From: Ceratopteris richardii
Lineage: Eukaryota; Streptophyta; Polypodiopsida; Polypodiales; Pteridaceae
Direction: 5' to 3'
DNA length: 64,000 nucleotides
Assembly: GCA_020310875.1 (NCBI GenBank)
Contig: MU260066.1
Span: forward strand, 99,501-163,500
The stretch's first letter is position 1. Every line of letters begins with the position of its first letter. The translations under genes were made by a program, and so were the position numbers. This document shows positions 44,365-55,468 of the stretch, piece by piece. The notes beneath the pieces were generated by a model. That model had not been told where the DNA came from. It ran no database searches and was given only the letters and a program-made list of their open reading frames with translations.

Positions 44365-46917
44365 ATGGAGGGAATGAATGAGATCCTTAGTGTCTCTCCA
44401 TCAGAGAAACTTCTTGATTTCATGGTTCAAGAGGGTTTAAGTGTAGATTATTTTCCTGATGCAATGACCATATTCAACCCCGAAATTGATTTTGAAAAAC
44501 TCTTAGAGAACTCGAAAAGTTTTCTTAAGGATGAGTGGGAGATTTTCTTGGGGTTGGTCAATGGGAGGATCCTTTCTATTTCTCAGAAAACCTATGTCCA
44601 TCCTCACATCTTTGGGAAGGATCCAATAGATAGGGCTAAAATCACAAGAAAATGCAGAAGGATATCCCCTTTGCCAGGGAAGCTTGATTTATGCCCAGAG
44701 CATGAAAAGGACTGCTGCTTGCTCCCTTTAAACATTGCTTTCTTGATATGGCTTGATCATATCTCAGTTGAAAGGGAGGAAAATGTTCATGATGAAGACG
44801 AGCCTTGCTTAGAGCTGGCACTTGAGGCTAGCTCAAAAACTATGAAAGGTGTCATGGAGATTGTTGAGGAGATCAATCTCCAAGCAGAAGAAGAGCAGGT
44901 CAAAGATTTTGATGTGGCCACTTTTAAAGCAGAGACTGCAATAAGGGAGCCAACTGAAGAAGTTCAAGTGTCTGAGAAGTCCCTACTTCTCCCAAATCTA
45001 CCTTTTTACTTTATCTCTGGGAAAGACTTCATACCTCTATTTTACATTCAGGAACTTTTCAATCTAAGGGAGGACTACTGTCTTGCAGCTATAGCTGAGG
45101 CAGAAGAAGTTGCAAGGAGATTCATCAATAAGAAAGGAGAAAGAAGAGAGGAATTTTTGCGTCTTGATTTGGATTTGTCTAATGAAGAATTCAAAGATTC
45201 ATCACAAGCTCTTTCAAAATGCTTTGAGAAAGCTATCTCAGAGAAGCCAAAACTTGCTGATGAAGAGTTTGATGAGCATCAGAAGCAACTTGGAATATAC
45301 TCGTTTGGACGCGGCTATTCATTCTTGGATGTCGCTGAGGACAAAGGAACAATTTGTATTGACTCAAAAGAGCTCATTGAGGAGGAAGATGAGGTCAAGG
45401 TATGTTGCTTGATATATTCTATCAATTAAAGTTTTTGTCCGAGATCTCCATTTTTAAGTGAGAAAATGACCACGACCGATGCAAGCGATACAACCTAACG
45501 GATAATCTCCGTTGGGCCTTATCGCTTGTATTGGTCGTGTTCAGACTTGAAGAGGAAGATGAGGTCAAGTATGTAGTAAAATATATTCTCATGATTTAAA
45601 GGCAAAGGAGATGAGATGGGCTTGATGCAAAATCTCTATCTTGTGTCAGTTTGTCCAAGTTCTCCATTAGAAGTGTCAGAAGTCGATCACGACCGATGCA
45701 AGCGACAAGGCCCATCAGATATTTTCCGTCGGGCCTCATCGCTTGCATCGGTCGTGTTTGAACTTTAGGAAGATGACGTCAAGGTATGCAGTTAACTATA
45801 TTCTCAAGAACTTTAGGTTAAGGATATGAGATGGGACCAATGCAAAATCTCTTTCTTGTATCAGATTTGTCCAAGTTCTCCATTCGAAGTGTCAGAAATG
45901 GATCACGACCGATGCAAGCGATTAGGCCCATCGGATATTTTCCGCTGGGCCTCATCGCTTGCATCGGTCGTGTTTGGACTTGAGGAAGATGACGTCAAGG
46001 TATACAGTTAACTATGTTCTCAAGAACTTTAGGTTAAGCATATGAGATGGGACCAATGCAAAATCTCTTTCTTGTATCAGATTTGTCCAAGTTCTCCATT
46101 CGAAGTGTCAGAAATGGATCACGACCGATGCAAGCGATTAGGCCCATCGGATATTTTCCGCTGGGCCTTATCGCTTGTATCGGTCGTGTCTAGGAGTTGC
46201 ATGCAGCAATGATAATACATGTCTTGCTTGTGGGAATTCCCCTCATTTATCAAACATTAGATGTTTCTAGGCAGTTTGCAAATAGATATTGATGACGACC
46301 GATGCAAGCGATAACGACAATTTGAATTTCTCTGAAGACCCTTATCGCTTGCATCAGTCGTGTCTCTTGCTTTTCTTTCTAATAGTTTCAAGTTACTTCA
46401 CATGTTTCCTTAAGTGTGCTTGGACTTCATCTAACCATGTTTTTCATTTTTATCACAGTTAACTTTATTGGATGAAGACAATTACCTTGGCAGGGGCAAG
46501 GGAACAAGAAAAGCCTTAGAAGAGAAAGGAAAAGCAAAGGTGGATATTCATTCTATTATCCACTATCTTCCAAAGTTGAACCCAGACACTTTTTGTGTTA
46601 TTCACAAGCACTATAGTGAGGAGCCAGACTTTGCATTGTTCTGCTTGAGGACTCTATCAAAATACATGGGTTTTACTCCAATACCCTTTAATGCTTTCAG
46701 AGTTTTACTGCTTGAAAGAGCAACTGCATTCAGAATTTTTGGATATGCCCCAAGACTCAATGCTTCAAGGGCAGGGTACTTTCTTTGTTATTCAAGCTAT
46801 GCAATGGCTGCAGGGGTGTCAGATTTAAAAAGCATTGCTGGATACAGGAGAAAAGAGTTCCTGAGATATAGAGGTGATTTGCCAGAGCCAAGCTCTTTCA
46901 AAAGGCTCAAGGAATGA
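44365..46917 (+). CDS. Unrecognised 497-residue transposon protein (two exons)
   Basis: Exon 1 (44365-45399) ends GTCAAG|GTATGT; exon 2 (46459-46917) starts after TTTATCACAG. Both are in phase 0, giving 345 plus 152 residues. The N-terminal part has MEGMNEILSVSPSEKLLDFM, FLKDEWEIFLGLVNGRILSI and a CPEHEKDCC cluster. The middle is acidic, and the C-terminal part is basic with HYLPKLNPDTFCVIHKHYSE, FLCYSSYAMAAGVSDLKS and YRRKEFLRYRGDLPEPSSF. I recognise no domain. Its own TATA box and G-box promoter precede it, and it is divergent from the H3 gene. The 1.06-kb intron is far longer than the other introns in the element because it is filled by a hairpin array. The last exon could belong to a different splice form. 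Confidence 0.68.
45400..46458 (+). other. Intron with four ~216-bp repeats, each carrying a copied splice donor and a hairpin
   Basis: Hairpins 12-16 lie at 45472-45538, 45689-45755, 45905-45971, 46121-46187 and 46295-46361. The first four are spaced 216-217 bp apart. Between them the end of exon 1 recurs (GAGGAAGATGAGGTCAAG or GAAGATGACGTCAAGGTAT near 45551, 45768 and 45983), so each unit carries a copy of the 5' splice site. Inner arms differ between hairpins: AACGGA with TCCGTT in the first, GGCCCA with TGGGCC in the third and fourth. Confidence 0.85.
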
Positions 46918-47219
46918 CTTGATTTTTTCAAATTCTATATCTCAACAAATGTACATATACAGAAATTGCCCAATGTGATATAAGACATTGCAAATTTTTT
47001 TGGTGTAATTGTTATTTATTCTCTGGTCAAAGTCATCTGATGGTAGTAGACATATTTCTTTTCAAAGCATAATACATCATGAAATGTACATACATGACAT
47101 CTTTTATTTCTCAAAGAAATAAAAGACATTGCAAATATTAAAGCTCTGTTTGAAATGTGGTCTTTTTCAGTTTGTGATATTGATACATGATTTGTCTGGA
47201 GATAGCCATATCCTTCTGA
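46918..47219. other. No gene seen (convergent 3' flanks)
   Basis: About 300 bp of AT-rich sequence between the convergent 3' ends of the 497-residue gene and the transposase gene. It probably holds both polyadenylation regions. Confidence 0.45.
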
Positions 47220-49595
47220 TTATATTTGGCATGAGGTCCTTTGTAATTGTCTTCTAAAGAACCAATCAAAAAGCTCTCTGAAGGCATTGCTCTTTGTTAC
47301 TCCTCCTCCTTTCCTTGTACACCTAAAGAAGCTTGTCCTTGCTTGATAATGAGATTTTTCCATGCCTTGGGTGTTCCACATGGCAAGTGGTTCTTTTTCT
47401 GCAAAGAATGCACCATGCACAAGAAGAATATGCTGGAAAGCAGAAGAATTTCATTAGATCTTTAATTCAATTAAAAATAAATAAATTGAATAAAATATCT
47501 TTGGAGCTCACCAAGTAGTATGTTATGTCTTTGGCACCCCATGCCTCTATGATGGTTTCTATAAGCTCTGTGGTCGCCTTTCTGAAATCTGTCACATAAC
47601 TTTTTGATGTTACCTGCTGCCTCATGATCTTTAAAAGATTATCTAGTTTGACCCACACCTCCATTCTCTTTTTTGCTATTTCTGGTTTGCTTTTTACATT
47701 AGTCGTGACCTCACAAAATGTTTTCCATGAATTCCACATGGCATTAAGTTGTTTGCCATCATGGTTGCTGAAGAATCTCCTTGCTTTTGCACCTCCCATT
47801 GAGACATCCTGTAAAACATCACCTGTATTTTGTGAAAGCTTTGGATCTTTTCTTAGATGAACATCACCACCATGAAACCCCATTTCTGAAAGAAGACATT
47901 CACATTTTTTTATGCATTCATCTGCAAGAGTTGTAGGCTTGATAGAATATGCATAATCCAAGTGAAGACGGACCAACTTGTCAATGATTCTTAACTCTGC
48001 ATGTAGTGTACATATGTGTACATTTGTCAATGCTATTGGAAGTATGGGATCCCAAATCATTGAAGAAGATGAGTAGTTATGAAGAATAACATTTTGTCTA
48101 GAAGGAGCCTCTTCACCCTCAGCTCTAGTAATCCATCCATTTGTGCCTGGGCTTTGCATGCAGTACAAGCAGGGGTATTTAGAATTTGCTCCCCCACTTA
48201 TACCAAACATGCATTTGAGTGTCTTTAGGTCTCCACTCAAATGCCACTCAACTTGAAAGTTTCCGTAGTCTTTGACATTCAACAATTCTCTTGCATGATG
48301 CCCTTGGATAACATTTGGAATGTTTGTCTGTGAGAATAACCATTTAAGTGTTTTATGGCTCTCAGATGGAACTTGAGCACAGCCAACCCACCATAACTCC
48401 ATTTCTGATTGTACTTTGAGAGATGGAGTATCCAATTTCCCAAGGCTATAGTCCAAAGCTTTGTTCATCAGTGCAATGCTTATTCTCTCCATCTTTTGAT
48501 GTTTTTTAAGCTCAGCTTCATCAAGTTTGATTACAAATTTCAATAGACCAGAACATTCATGCTCTTTTATATTATAGAACTGAACCATGTATGTTTGAAG
48601 TTTTATAACATCTATCCATATGTTGTTAAATGCATTGTAAGTGAAATGTAACTTTTGTTTTCCTACTTCGTAAGGCATGTTACCGTGAATATGTTTATAT
48701 TCACCAAATACTGATGTGATCTTCTTATTCAACCAGAGCCGAAACTTTCCTACATGATGGGGTCTAGGCAATCCAAAACTTCTAACTTTGTTAAATTTTA
48801 AAAATTCACACCAAACTTTTGAAATTGCTCTATAACCTTTCCTACTCACTCCGACACTATCACAAATATTTTGAATTTGAGATGGTTCTAGTAAAAGATT
48901 CATTTCTGTCATGAGTTTTTGAAAAACAAAGCGTTTCAAGCATGTATTTTCATTTAGTTTCAATAGTTTTAAAACATCATTTTGACTCAAAATTTCATTA
49001 CAGAAATGTATGCGCTCAAAACTGCTCGACATATTGAAACCTAGCACATTTGTCACATGATCTCTAACAATTTTCATTCTTTTCTTTTTCTGGCCAGATT
49101 TTTCAGTCAAATCTAAAAAAGGTTTTACTCGTTTTGACCGCATTCTCAAACCTATAGGAGTTTCTTTCATTTTTTTAAAAGACTCTAACTGAGAAGATAA
49201 AGTGGATAATTTGTTTTCTAGCTCCCTCATATGTAAATTCTTCTGGTGTAGTGTGTTTTGTAAATAGTTTATGTATTGTACATAATTCCTTGAAATATCC
49301 CAGAGCCTTGAACAATAGCCTCGTAAACCATCCTAATCAGATCATGAAGATTATGAAAAGGGGGGTACCTTCCAGTTTGTGGATCAATTGGATAAACAGA
49401 TCCATCTGTCCATATGTCGATATGTTTCTTGCCTTCCTTTCGCAATCCATCCACTTCAAGAAGATGAAGAGCCCTTCGAAATACGTTTCTTGTCGTCGCA
49501 TACTCCTGACTAACTGCAATGTTGATATGGAACTTTTTACAATGATTTCGATTGTTTGAAAGCTCAGGGAGAGTATTTGGGTTAACGTTCTCCAT
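47220..49595 (-). CDS. Candidate DDE transposase of the 12.36-kb transposon
   Basis: Three exons on the minus strand (49595-49329, 49242-47512, 47432-47220), all in phase 0, give 736 residues. The 79-bp intron has a good donor, TTG|GTGAGC; the 86-bp first intron uses a weaker GTTTAC donor and is less sure. A minus-strand TATATAA box lies at 49703-49709. Motifs: IKLDEAEL (Asp330), WHLSGDLKTLKCMFGISGG (Asp427) followed by KYPCLYC (CxxC), VHICTLHAELRIIDKLVRL (His503) and YYLHILLVH...TQGMEKSHYQ (Glu691). The pattern GD..L....G..G....PCL.C then YLHIL..H...QG.EK is what I remember from a large family of unnamed ORFs in cnidarians and sponges. Reading D330, D427 and E691 as a DDE triad is inference. 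I cannot place it in a named superfamily. Confidence 0.65.
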
Positions 49596-49923
49596 GGTCT
49601 GCTATGAAAAATGACCAGCAAGTGTCTAAAATGACGTGAAAGGGAGAAACAGGCTTGCTATGAAAAGTAGAGAAAAAAAGCGCAAAACGTCATCAGCACA
49701 CATTATATAGGTCCGTGAACAAGAGGAAAATTCAACTTTTGAAGCGTAAGATATCACACAAACTTCGAGGCGTAAGATATCACACAAACTTTTCATGATT
49801 ATATGATACGAGTTTCTCTCTCTTCAAAATTTGCATAAGATACGTTTTAAATGAACTTACACGGAATTTCTTAAAGGATTTGACAACTTTAATCCCGATT
49901 AAGCACAACTAATTGAAATCCTT
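49596..49923. other. Right subterminal region and transposase promoter
   Basis: It holds the transposase TATA box and a direct repeat (GAAGCGTAAGATATCACACA near 49740, GAGGCGTAAGATATCACACA near 49768). No coding sequence is seen. Confidence 0.55.
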
Positions 49924-49953
49924 ACACGGCCCTTTTTGGGCCGTTTTTCGCCC
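49924..49953 (-). repeat. Right terminal inverted repeat of the DNA transposon
   Basis: The inverse reads GGGCGAAAAACGGCCCAAAA then AGGGCCGTG, paired with the left end. Confidence 0.88.
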
Positions 49954-49955
49954 TA

Positions 49956-50215
49956 ATGCATTTATGCTGCTAAACGCCGATAGAAAGCCTACTTTGATGC
50001 TCACATTAAGGACAAAAATTTGAAGGAAGGAGATTTAGTTTTGGTATATACCTTGAAACAACACGCTAAGAAGTTGCAGAAGAGAGGATATGGCCCATTA
50101 ATCATCAATCGTATATCGACAAGTGGAGCCATCAGCTTAGCAACCCTAGATGGGGATGTATTACCAAACTATATCAGTGGATGTCGAGTGAAAAAATATC
50201 TAGAACGTTGACCGA
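49956..50215 (+). pseudogene. Integrase C-terminal region of element H, right of the insertion
   Basis: Gypsy integrase tail motif LKEGDLVLVYTLKQ, KLQKRGYGPLII and LATLDGDVLPNYISGCRVKK, as expected after the integrase core. It belongs to the broken element H. Confidence 0.78.
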
Positions 50216-50219
50216 AGAA

Positions 50220-51300
50220 ACAATGTCTCGATTAATCAAGGGCAAGAATAGACGTCTTGAGGAGGAAAGGATACGAGAAGAAGCGAGACAAGAAGCACTA
50301 GAACGAATTAAGAAACGGAAAGAGTGGATGAGAGAGAGAGATGAGAGATATCGACTAGGAGAAGAACGCATCCCAATGGCTAATTTTAGAGCCACTAAAA
50401 ACCTAGGTCCATAGAGAACGCAACCATATTTGAATTTGGGAGCGGGTAAAACGGAGTACCACTTAGTGGATGCTCTCATTGACACAGGAGCCGCCATGAG
50501 CTGTATTAAACTTTCTTTGACTCAGAAACTCAAGGAGGAATTACGCCCATTGATGGCACAATTGATAGGAATAGGAGGAACAATTACTCAATGTATAGGT
50601 GAAATCACCTTACCTATGCATCTTGGCAACAACACTATGGAACAGAAGCTATTAGTGTGTCATGATCAGGATTTACTCGAAGAAGTAGTGTTAGGTCAAG
50701 ACTGGATTTACGAATATGAGGTGACCATTCAATTGGCCTTAGGATATACCTCAGCCAAGATAGGACATCGTGAAGTATTCAGTTTGCTAGACGAACGACC
50801 AATCAAAGCCGCAAGCATAGAGCCAAAAATTCACTCTAATGAACACAGTCATGAATGTATGTTCACTGGCACTATAGAAACCCTTTCATCAAGTACTTCA
50901 TGTGAGGACACATTGAATTCTGCTTGCATACCATCTTCTAATCTAGCAAGTCACAAGAGTGTCAATCTATCTGAAAACAGCCGTAGTAAAGAACCATGCA
51001 CAAGAGAGATTAGTCCTCTGAGTAATCCAGAGTCTGTACCTATTAGAATATACCCGATTCCATACACCAACCAAGCGTGGATAAGGAAGGATCAAGCGAA
51101 GGAATATCTTCAACGACAGAAGCACTATCGACATCAGAGCAACCAATCAAATAAGAAAGAAAATCGTTTTGAACACCAAAGTCAACAACGAAGTACTAGG
51201 ATCTGGATTCCAAAGAAATTAGTAGCCGCCCAACCGGATCGAGTGCAAATATGGATTCCAAAATCATGTGCTCCAAAGAAGCTAAACTGAAATGAGGAAC
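50220..51300 (+). pseudogene. Second retropepsin-like region of element H, after integrase
   Basis: After a short basic stretch, an aspartic-protease-like motif appears: ALIDTGAAMSCIKLSL (DTGA), IGIGGTITQCIGEITLPM and VVLGQDWIYEYEV, in the order expected of a retropepsin fold. It sits downstream of integrase, where gypsy elements do not normally carry a protease. The following part is basic, with RIWIPKKLVAA and VQIWIPKS repeats. Part of a broken element. Confidence 0.65.
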
Positions 51301-54300
51301 CTCAGCTTAAGAAGAACCAATATGGTCTGATGGCAAAACAACCAAAGAAGATTAGCTATAGGAAAGAAAAGAAGTTTGCAGTTGCAACAACAGCAGTCCA
51401 AGATTCAAGAAGCAGACAGAGCAGATGTACAACAGGAGAAGCACCAGCTTCATCAAGAATGTTAGGGATACAATACGTCCCAACAGAATGAAGCAGCTTT
51501 GGGTGCCGAAAGACAAGAGAAACTGCATGCATCATCCAACTACCTCAAGTTGCACACATTTGGAGTTATCAGGACCCAAAGTATGCATGATAGGGCCACA
51601 TTACCAGGCCAAGCATTCGGCACATCTTTCTTCTATTTCAGGATAGTCGAGCACATTTTCCTCTTGGGAAATAGGAGAGCACTTGTACATACATTAAGAA
51701 AATCACTCAAAAAATAATAAGCGCTTCGGCTATGACCTAACTTTTCTGTTTTCCTTTTCAGATGAAAATATAAAAATCTATAAAAATTTTGGAACAATCC
51801 AGGTATTACCTTTCTCACACCCACGAGAAAGGGACGCCACCATTCACTCGGAGCAATGTCAAGCTTATGACAACCAAATGAAGGAAGATTTCGGATAATA
51901 TATGGCCACTAATTCATACTCTATATTGAGTGCAGATGGCATCTACTAATTCCGAAGCTACGCAAGAGGAAGAGGTCCAGCTTCTTCCACTGGAATCAAT
52001 CACGAAAGCAATAGGCCATTGGTTTCTGGATGACCAACCAGTGTCAGATCTCATTTTCATGGCAACTATCAAGATTATGGATAGGGATCATTATTTCTCT
52101 ATTATGTCACAAGATTTCAAAACTATAATACAAGGATTACCACATATCGAGGATGTATGGACACAGGCAGGCCTAGAGGCATTTCTCAAATTGCCTATCT
52201 ACCTACCCGATTTTCAAAGATGCACGCAAGTAATGAATACACTGCAGCCTGCCGCAACTAAGATATCAGTGCCCGAAGCACGAGTATTGGATAAAGTGGG
52301 AACATAGAAAACCATTCAATTCACCCATGAACTAATCAACAAAGCATTCGGATGGAATCAAGAAGGGATAACTAATGTTAAAGAGGAATGTCATGATCCT
52401 AAAAAGAGATCCTTTTTGGATATCAACAGAACTGATATAGAAGATGTTGTCCGTCTCGTGCACCAACATTTTTGTTTCCCAAGTATGCACAGATATACTG
52501 CACCACAAAAGATTGTAGTACAACTACTCTCGCATGCAATGCGACAAGTGGGGAATAAAGTAAATATGACAGGCTATGTCCAAGAAAGATTATTTGAAGC
52601 CCAGAAGAAGTGGAGTCAGAAGAAATTTCTAAATGGGAGTTCAGCGTTGACATTACTTATATATGAAGCTCTTGAAATGAAAAACTACTTACAGGAGATG
52701 CCGACCTCAGAAGGGCTAGCCAAATATGCCAAATCCGCTACAGTCCCAAAGAAAAAGAAAGCAGCTATTGTTGTTGAAGAGGCAAGGACCAGTTCACAGA
52801 AACCCATGAGGGGTACAAAGCGTCTGAGAGAGGAAGAAGCACAAGCTACACCCCAATCGAAGCGGACACACATTCTTCCAAAGGTTACGATGACCCAAAT
52901 GCCTATTACCAAGAGAGACCTCTCGGCCGCCCTAGAAGAGACACATCAGTACATGCAAGGGCAGGTAAATTTAAATGTTCAAGGTCATCATTATAGACAA
53001 GCTAGTCAAGAGAAACAACAATGGAGTAAAGAAAAGACCCCAAAACAACCTGGGAGATACAAAGAACTGGGCTTAGATGATTCTAGTTCGGATGCAGAAT
53101 CCAGTCATGAAAAAGATACTCTGGACACTGAGATAAGGACAGAAACTAATGAAGAAGAATGGAATGAGATCAATCAAGTCGAAGTCACGCCAGACAACCA
53201 CGAAGAAAAGGAAAAGAACATAGAAGACCCCAATAAGCCTGAACATGTCATTCAATTGAATGATAATACAAAAATCAGCATCAAAGAAGCTCCAAAAACT
53301 GCTACATATGTAAAACCACCTATCAAAGAGGAAGTATAAACTCCAATGAACACGGATTCAGGGACATTACAAAACAAAGAGCAGCTTGTGATTGAGGTAC
53401 CAGATAATACACCTCAAGGAAACAATGAAAACATGGTGGCTGAGCCAAGGATCCAGCTTTAGATTAGGCAGCCCCATGACACTACATTACATGTGGCACA
53501 TGGCAAAGATGTCACAATAGGCAAAGAACCTAGTATACCCACAACATGGCTTAATGTGGACGTCACTCAGCTGAAACCTGTAGTAAAGCAAATGATTCAA
53601 ACAACTATGGATACACAACAACAAATGATGGACATAGATGCGGATTATGATAAGGCCATGAGAGAAAAAAGTCAATTCCAAATAATGAGTGAACAATTGT
53701 CATCGCAATTAATTCAGGCACAAAAAGAGATATCGGCCAAAAGCATGGAGTTAATCGAAGTAAAAACGCAATGTGATACATTAGTAACTCAGCATCACCA
53801 ACTTCAAGCACAGCTCTCTGATCTACAAAGATTACATGATGCAAGTGAGGCTGACAAAGAAAGAATGAGAGCTAGAAGTACTTTGCTCGAGACACAGCTA
53901 AAGGTGTACATGGAAGAAAATGACACTTTACGAAGCAGGAATAAAGAATTGATGAAATCATTATTATATGATCAACCTATTGAACAGCAGGAGATAACCG
54001 AAACTAAAGAAAAAGAATTGAGAGATCAGGTATCACAATACACAGATTTGCTGAGACAAGAGCGAGAAGTGAGAGAAGAATAGGAACGGAAGTACAGTCA
54101 GGAGATAAATGAATTAAAAAAGCAGTTGAATACAGCACATGGGAAACTTGCAGCAAGCTACAGTGAAAACATGGACAATGTAGCTGAAATTGGTAATGAA
54201 TTGCTTGCAGCAAAGGAAGCGCTCAGAGCAACCATGCAAGAAAATAAAGAGAAGACTGAACGTATAGCACAGTTAGAGCTCCAAGTAGAGCAGAAAACAA

Positions 54301-55468
54301 CAATCGTGACAGTAGTAGAGCCAGCTCAGGAAACTCCTACTGACGAGGTAGAGGTACGTCCTCTATCTCCCCCGATTTATCATTCTCCAATACATGAGCA
54401 GATGGCGGATATACATGATGATCATCCAATGCCATACACTGCAGAAATAAGTCAGAAGGAACGGGCACTAGTGGTGTCCCGATTGACGGAAAATTTTGAA
54501 AATGAAGTAATCAAAGTAATGAAGGAAGCAAAAATCAAGGGTAAGGACTTGGAAAAGATCCTGAAGCCTTTCAACATTCCGTACGGATTATTGAAAGAGA
54601 AAACCAGACAATATATAAAGAAGATCACAAAGAAGAGTCCAGATGAGCAGCTCAATTTTAAACAGGACACATTCGCATACAGTCAAGAAGAATTCGAAGC
54701 TGCACAACCTGTTTGGAGAAGGAAGTTTTTGGAGAAACATCCCACGCTAAGAGTGCATTGGCAAGCAGCACCTTATTTCTTACAGGTAAACCCTTCATTT
54801 TGTCCTATACCACGCCGAAGGGATACTAGAGAATTTTTGGACCTACAAAGAAATGGCGGTATAAATAAACAGTGGCTGAATTACCCTCTGCTTCCAAGCC
54901 CGCCACATAATTACTTGCCAACGGAAGATTATATGGTCAAAACCATCAAATTTTGGAAACAACATTATGCGACAGTACCCGACCTAACTATCAAAATGAC
55001 AAATAAAATACTCAGTATGATACTCACAGTGTTGAAGGTCTTCAAGCATGCGGCCTACACATTTTTGAATTTCATTGGTATTAATCAGGGCACAGAAATC
55101 CTCATTTTTGACCTATCTATTATGCCTAGCCGACCAACAATAATGGCTTATTATTCAAGATTGATGTTCTTGCCAAGTGTATATATGCAAACTTTTGAAG
55201 AAGCGTTCTTTACAAGATTTTTTGAAATTGATTCAGAAGTATTTTTGAAGATGTCATCTAATTTGAATGCCAGATTAGTGGCATACGAACTTAGCTTCTT
55301 CGCAGATCACAGACAGCCACCAAATGACGGTGTAAAGGAAGAACAATGGAAACAATTAATGATACGTGAAGCCAATTTACTTAATGAAACAGAGCAGAAA
55401 ATATATAGAATATATGTCCGTCGCTCGTCAAAGCCTATCGGGGACGACAGAGCCCAGGAGGGGGGCAG
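51300..55468 (+). pseudogene. Extra 3' coding region of element H, coiled-coil rich
   Basis: About 4 kb of mostly open sequence between integrase and the 3' LTR. It holds an alpha-helical part (QKIVVQLLSHAMRQ), a Glu/Lys-rich part, a long coiled coil (about 53500-54330, with IMSEQLSSQLIQAQKEISAK and RNKELMKSLLYDQPI) and a globular end (VWRRKFLEKHPTLRVHWQAA, SFCPIPRRRDTREFLDLQRN, AFFTRFFEIDSEVFLKM). No signal peptide or clear membrane anchor was seen. It does not look like an envelope, and I recognise no family. Broken. Confidence 0.6.

Larger units (their letters stand above)
37596..49953. mobile_element. 12.36-kb DNA transposon carrying histone H3, Ulp1 peptidase, BAH-like and candidate transposase genes
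   Basis: Both ends start GGGCGAAAAACGGCC in inverted orientation and stay similar for about 30 bp. A TA dinucleotide flanks each end (37594-37595 and 49954-49955), a candidate target duplication, and the inverted match even extends to CATTA/TAATG. Gypsy integrase coding lies on the left side and the integrase C-terminal region on the right, so this is an insertion into element H. Contents: five genes with short introns and sixteen related hairpins. No integrase, polymerase or capsid gene of the Polinton type is seen. I cannot match the element to a named superfamily. It is younger than H. Confidence 0.88.

Noticed and set aside
39725-46361. Regularly spaced palindromic repeats as a CRISPR array
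   Set aside because: The units are long hairpins with unequal 186-, 216- and 232-bp periods, repeated flanks instead of unique spacers, and a eukaryotic setting.
37596-49953. Polinton/Maverick or giant-virus insertion, because of size, histone and a cysteine protease
   Set aside because: No DNA polymerase B, retroviral-type integrase, packaging ATPase or capsid gene is visible; genes have introns and the ends are short TIRs with a TA.
37596-49953. KDZ or Mutator-like transposon, because Ulp1 genes travel with these families
   Set aside because: The transposase motifs do not match either family as I know it, and the TA flanks do not fit the 8-11 bp Mutator or roughly 8-bp KDZ duplications.
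51300-55468. Envelope gene of element H
   Set aside because: No signal peptide, fusion peptide or convincing membrane anchor; the region is coiled-coil and acidic.
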